From Candidatus Saccharibacteria bacterium UBA4727 (lineage in GTDB: Bacteria > Patescibacteriota > Saccharimonadia > Saccharimonadales > Saccharimonadaceae), in assembly GCA_002404195.1 (NCBI GenBank), contig DHJF01000029.1:1-7549 (forward strand): a stretch of 7,549 nt of DNA, given 5' to 3'. Both the position numbers and the translations under genes were made by a program. The notes beneath the pieces are model-generated. The model ran no database searches. It saw nothing but the letters and a program-made list of their open reading frames with translations, and was not told where the DNA came from. Every line of letters starts with the position of its first letter. The stretch's first letter is position 1. Positions 6,706-7,549 of this stretch are shown here, piece by piece.

Positions 6706-7037
6706 CCTTCGTTGACTAAATTGTAGCTCAGACGGATAAAGTCATACAGCTCGTCTTCGGGAACTTGGCCGGTACACAAAATCGTGTTCCAGTGTTTTTT
6801 GTTCAAGTGATAGCCCGGCACGACTGTCTCGTATTTTTCACGCAGCAATTCTGCTAATTGCGGGTCGCACTTCACACTAATGCGCAGCGGCTTGCTGTCT
6901 TTTTGCACAAGCGCAAACATCTTATCACCGGCTGATTTATCGCCAATTTTAAAAACACTGGTGTTCTCGCCAAACGGAAAATCCAACCACGCATTCGGGT
7001 ACGTTAATAAATAGTCTTCGAGTTCTTGATAGGTCAT
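6702..7037 (-). CDS. MmcQ/YjbR family protein
   Basis: This is a 111-residue protein of the MmcQ/YjbR (DUF419) family, small alpha/beta proteins with a CyaY-like fold. They are called DNA-binding by structural inference, and their biological role is not settled. Seen here are the family's N-terminal block LLTYPNAWLDFPFGENTSVFK (10-30 in part), with the characteristic PFG; a central strand pattern KMFALVQ (39-45) then LRISVKCDP (51-59); and the C-terminal VPGYHLNKKHWNTI block (73-86), typical of the family's GYHMNKKHW motif, followed by a final helix. The length is normal. The ATG at 7037 overlaps the orn stop as ATGA and is preceded by AGGTGA at 4 bases, so it is translated as the second gene of an orn transcript. 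Its stop overlaps the convergent membrane protein gene by four bases. Confidence 0.9.
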   Translation of the reverse strand: MTYQELEDYLLTYPNAWLDFPFGENTSVFKIGDKSAGDKMFALVQKDSKPLRISVKCDPQLAELLREKYETVVPGYHLNKKHWNTILCTGQVPEDELYDFIRLSYNLVNEG

Positions 7038-7485
7038 GATTTCACCTTTGCTAAATAATACTGTAGTTCCATAATACTGCCACGAATATCGCCGAGAGCA
7101 CGGTGTTCTTCAGGTTTGGCGAATTTCTTGCGGAACTTTCCTTCAAAAACCACCTTCCAGGCGGTCACGTCGAGCATCCGGTAATGTAACCGTGCATCGA
7201 GGCGCGCCCATTCGTTGGTAATAAAGCGACGGTCTTGGTGAATCGAGTTCCCTGCCAGCAGTACTGGCTTGTCTTTTTCAAAATGCTCATCAATAAAAGC
7301 GAGTAGCTCATTTTCGACCAGACGCCCCGAACGGCCAGCTTCCAGATTTTGTTTGATTAAACTGTCGCGTGATTCTGGATTAGCATCCCAAAAAGCTTTG
7401 CCGATTTTCATGCGTTTTTTTAGTAAGCGTGGCCCCACTTTGACGACACCTTCGTAGGTAGCCAGCTCTTTAAAATTCCAATCAG
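7034..7485 (-). CDS. orn: Oligoribonuclease Orn, 5' end missing (149 residues visible)
   Basis: Orn is a DEDDh 3'-5' exoribonuclease that degrades the shortest RNA oligonucleotides, including the pGpG left from cyclic-di-GMP breakdown. Visible motifs are YEGVVKV followed by FWDANPES near the visible N-terminus; GNSIHQDRRF, which supplies the second catalytic Asp; and HRALGDIRGSIMEL, with the catalytic His and final Asp. The first DEDD box (DLEMTGLDP-like, carrying the catalytic Asp and Glu) is absent, because family-like sequence stops at the Asp encoded at 7481-7483, where a fold-back palindrome begins. About 30 residues are missing compared with E. coli Orn (181). A GTG at 7438 could be called as a start but lies inside conserved family sequence and is wrong. 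The gene is therefore truncated by the sequence end, not necessarily in the organism. It overlaps the downstream MmcQ/YjbR gene by four bases. Confidence 0.93.
7042..7047 (-). promoter_or_regulatory. Shine-Dalgarno of the MmcQ/YjbR gene within the end of orn
   Basis: Minus-strand AGGTGA lies 4 bases before the ATG at 7037 and inside the last codons of orn. It matches the anti-Shine-Dalgarno core and, with the ATGA overlap, supports coupled translation of the two genes. Confidence 0.65.
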
Positions 7486-7549
7486 GATTGTGACTGATTG
7501 GAATTTTAAAGAGCTGGCTACCTACGAAGGTGTCGTCAAAGTGGGGCCA
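7430..7549. repeat. Perfect 120-base fold-back palindrome at the window edge
   Basis: Bases 7430-7485 are the exact reverse complement of 7494-7549 (56 of 56), around an 8-base centre (7486-7493). The left arm is orn coding sequence and the right arm is simply its copy in reverse, ending at the last base of the window. A perfect inverted copy of coding sequence, with no room for a biological hairpin signal, is typical of a chimeric or fold-back read at a contig end. I regard it as a probable artefact; the true extent cannot be seen because the window ends within the pairing. Confidence 0.9.

Noticed and set aside
7034..7438. orn as a complete 134-residue protein starting at GTG 7438
   Set aside because: The frame stays open upstream and continues with family-like Orn sequence (YEGVVKV) to 7483, so the GTG is an internal Val codon and the gene is truncated at its 5' end.
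7430..7549. Palindrome as a transcription terminator, attachment site or hairpin telomere
   Set aside because: The left arm is orn coding sequence, the match is perfect over 56 bases and stops at the window edge, and there is no U tract; a fold-back chimera explains all of this.
1..7549. CRISPR array, tRNA, rRNA, riboswitch or insertion sequence
   Set aside because: No regularly spaced repeats, tRNA arms, rRNA cores or transposase motifs were seen. Coding sequence fills nearly everything, and the remaining gaps (2187-2254, 3203-3286, 6015-6099) are under 90 bases.

Overview
The window reads as a piece of a small bacterial genome, most likely Candidatus Saccharibacteria (TM7) or a close relative within the Patescibacteria/CPR. 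This is an inference from gene content and protein character, not from a marker rRNA. The clues are: a dnaG-rpoD gene pair whose DnaG has lost every zinc ligand; a short group 1 sigma factor; a small membrane-anchored protein of unknown function; very tight gene packing (4-base ATGA overlaps, a 14-base overlap, convergent genes sharing one CTAG); and standard use of TGA as stop, which argues against Gracilibacteria/SR1.

Layout, left to right. Positions 1-3202 form a minus-strand block. A lipid (diacylglycerol-type) kinase gene (2255-3202) is followed downstream by a 608-residue multi-module protein of unknown function (360-2186). That gene overlaps by 4 bases the start of another unknown gene, which runs off the left edge (363 to <1). 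Positions 3287-6014, also minus strand, are dnaG followed by rpoD: replication primase and housekeeping sigma factor, a reduced macromolecular-synthesis operon without rpsU directly upstream. A probable intrinsic terminator (3239-3267) ends it, and the lipid kinase promoter is packed directly against that terminator. A short divergent promoter region (6015-6099) separates dnaG from a plus-strand gene for a single-pass membrane protein (6100-6705). That gene converges on a minus-strand pair: orn (oligoribonuclease, 5' end missing) followed by an MmcQ/YjbR-family gene (6702-7037).

Two initiation modes appear. The genes that head transcripts (dnaG, lipid kinase, membrane protein) have promoter -10 elements only 6-10 bases from the start codon and no Shine-Dalgarno sequence, so they look leaderless or nearly so. 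Internal operon genes (rpoD, the MmcQ/YjbR gene) and the 608-residue gene have clear Shine-Dalgarno sequences.

The last 120 bases are a perfect fold-back palindrome (56-base arms, 8-base loop) reaching the window edge. It cuts orn exactly where the protein stops looking like Orn. The likeliest reading is an assembly or amplification artefact at a contig end rather than biology. The most interesting biological signal is the zinc-site-less, apparently cysteine-free DnaG. Second is the unidentified gene pair at 1-2186, whose larger protein has internally repeated helical modules.
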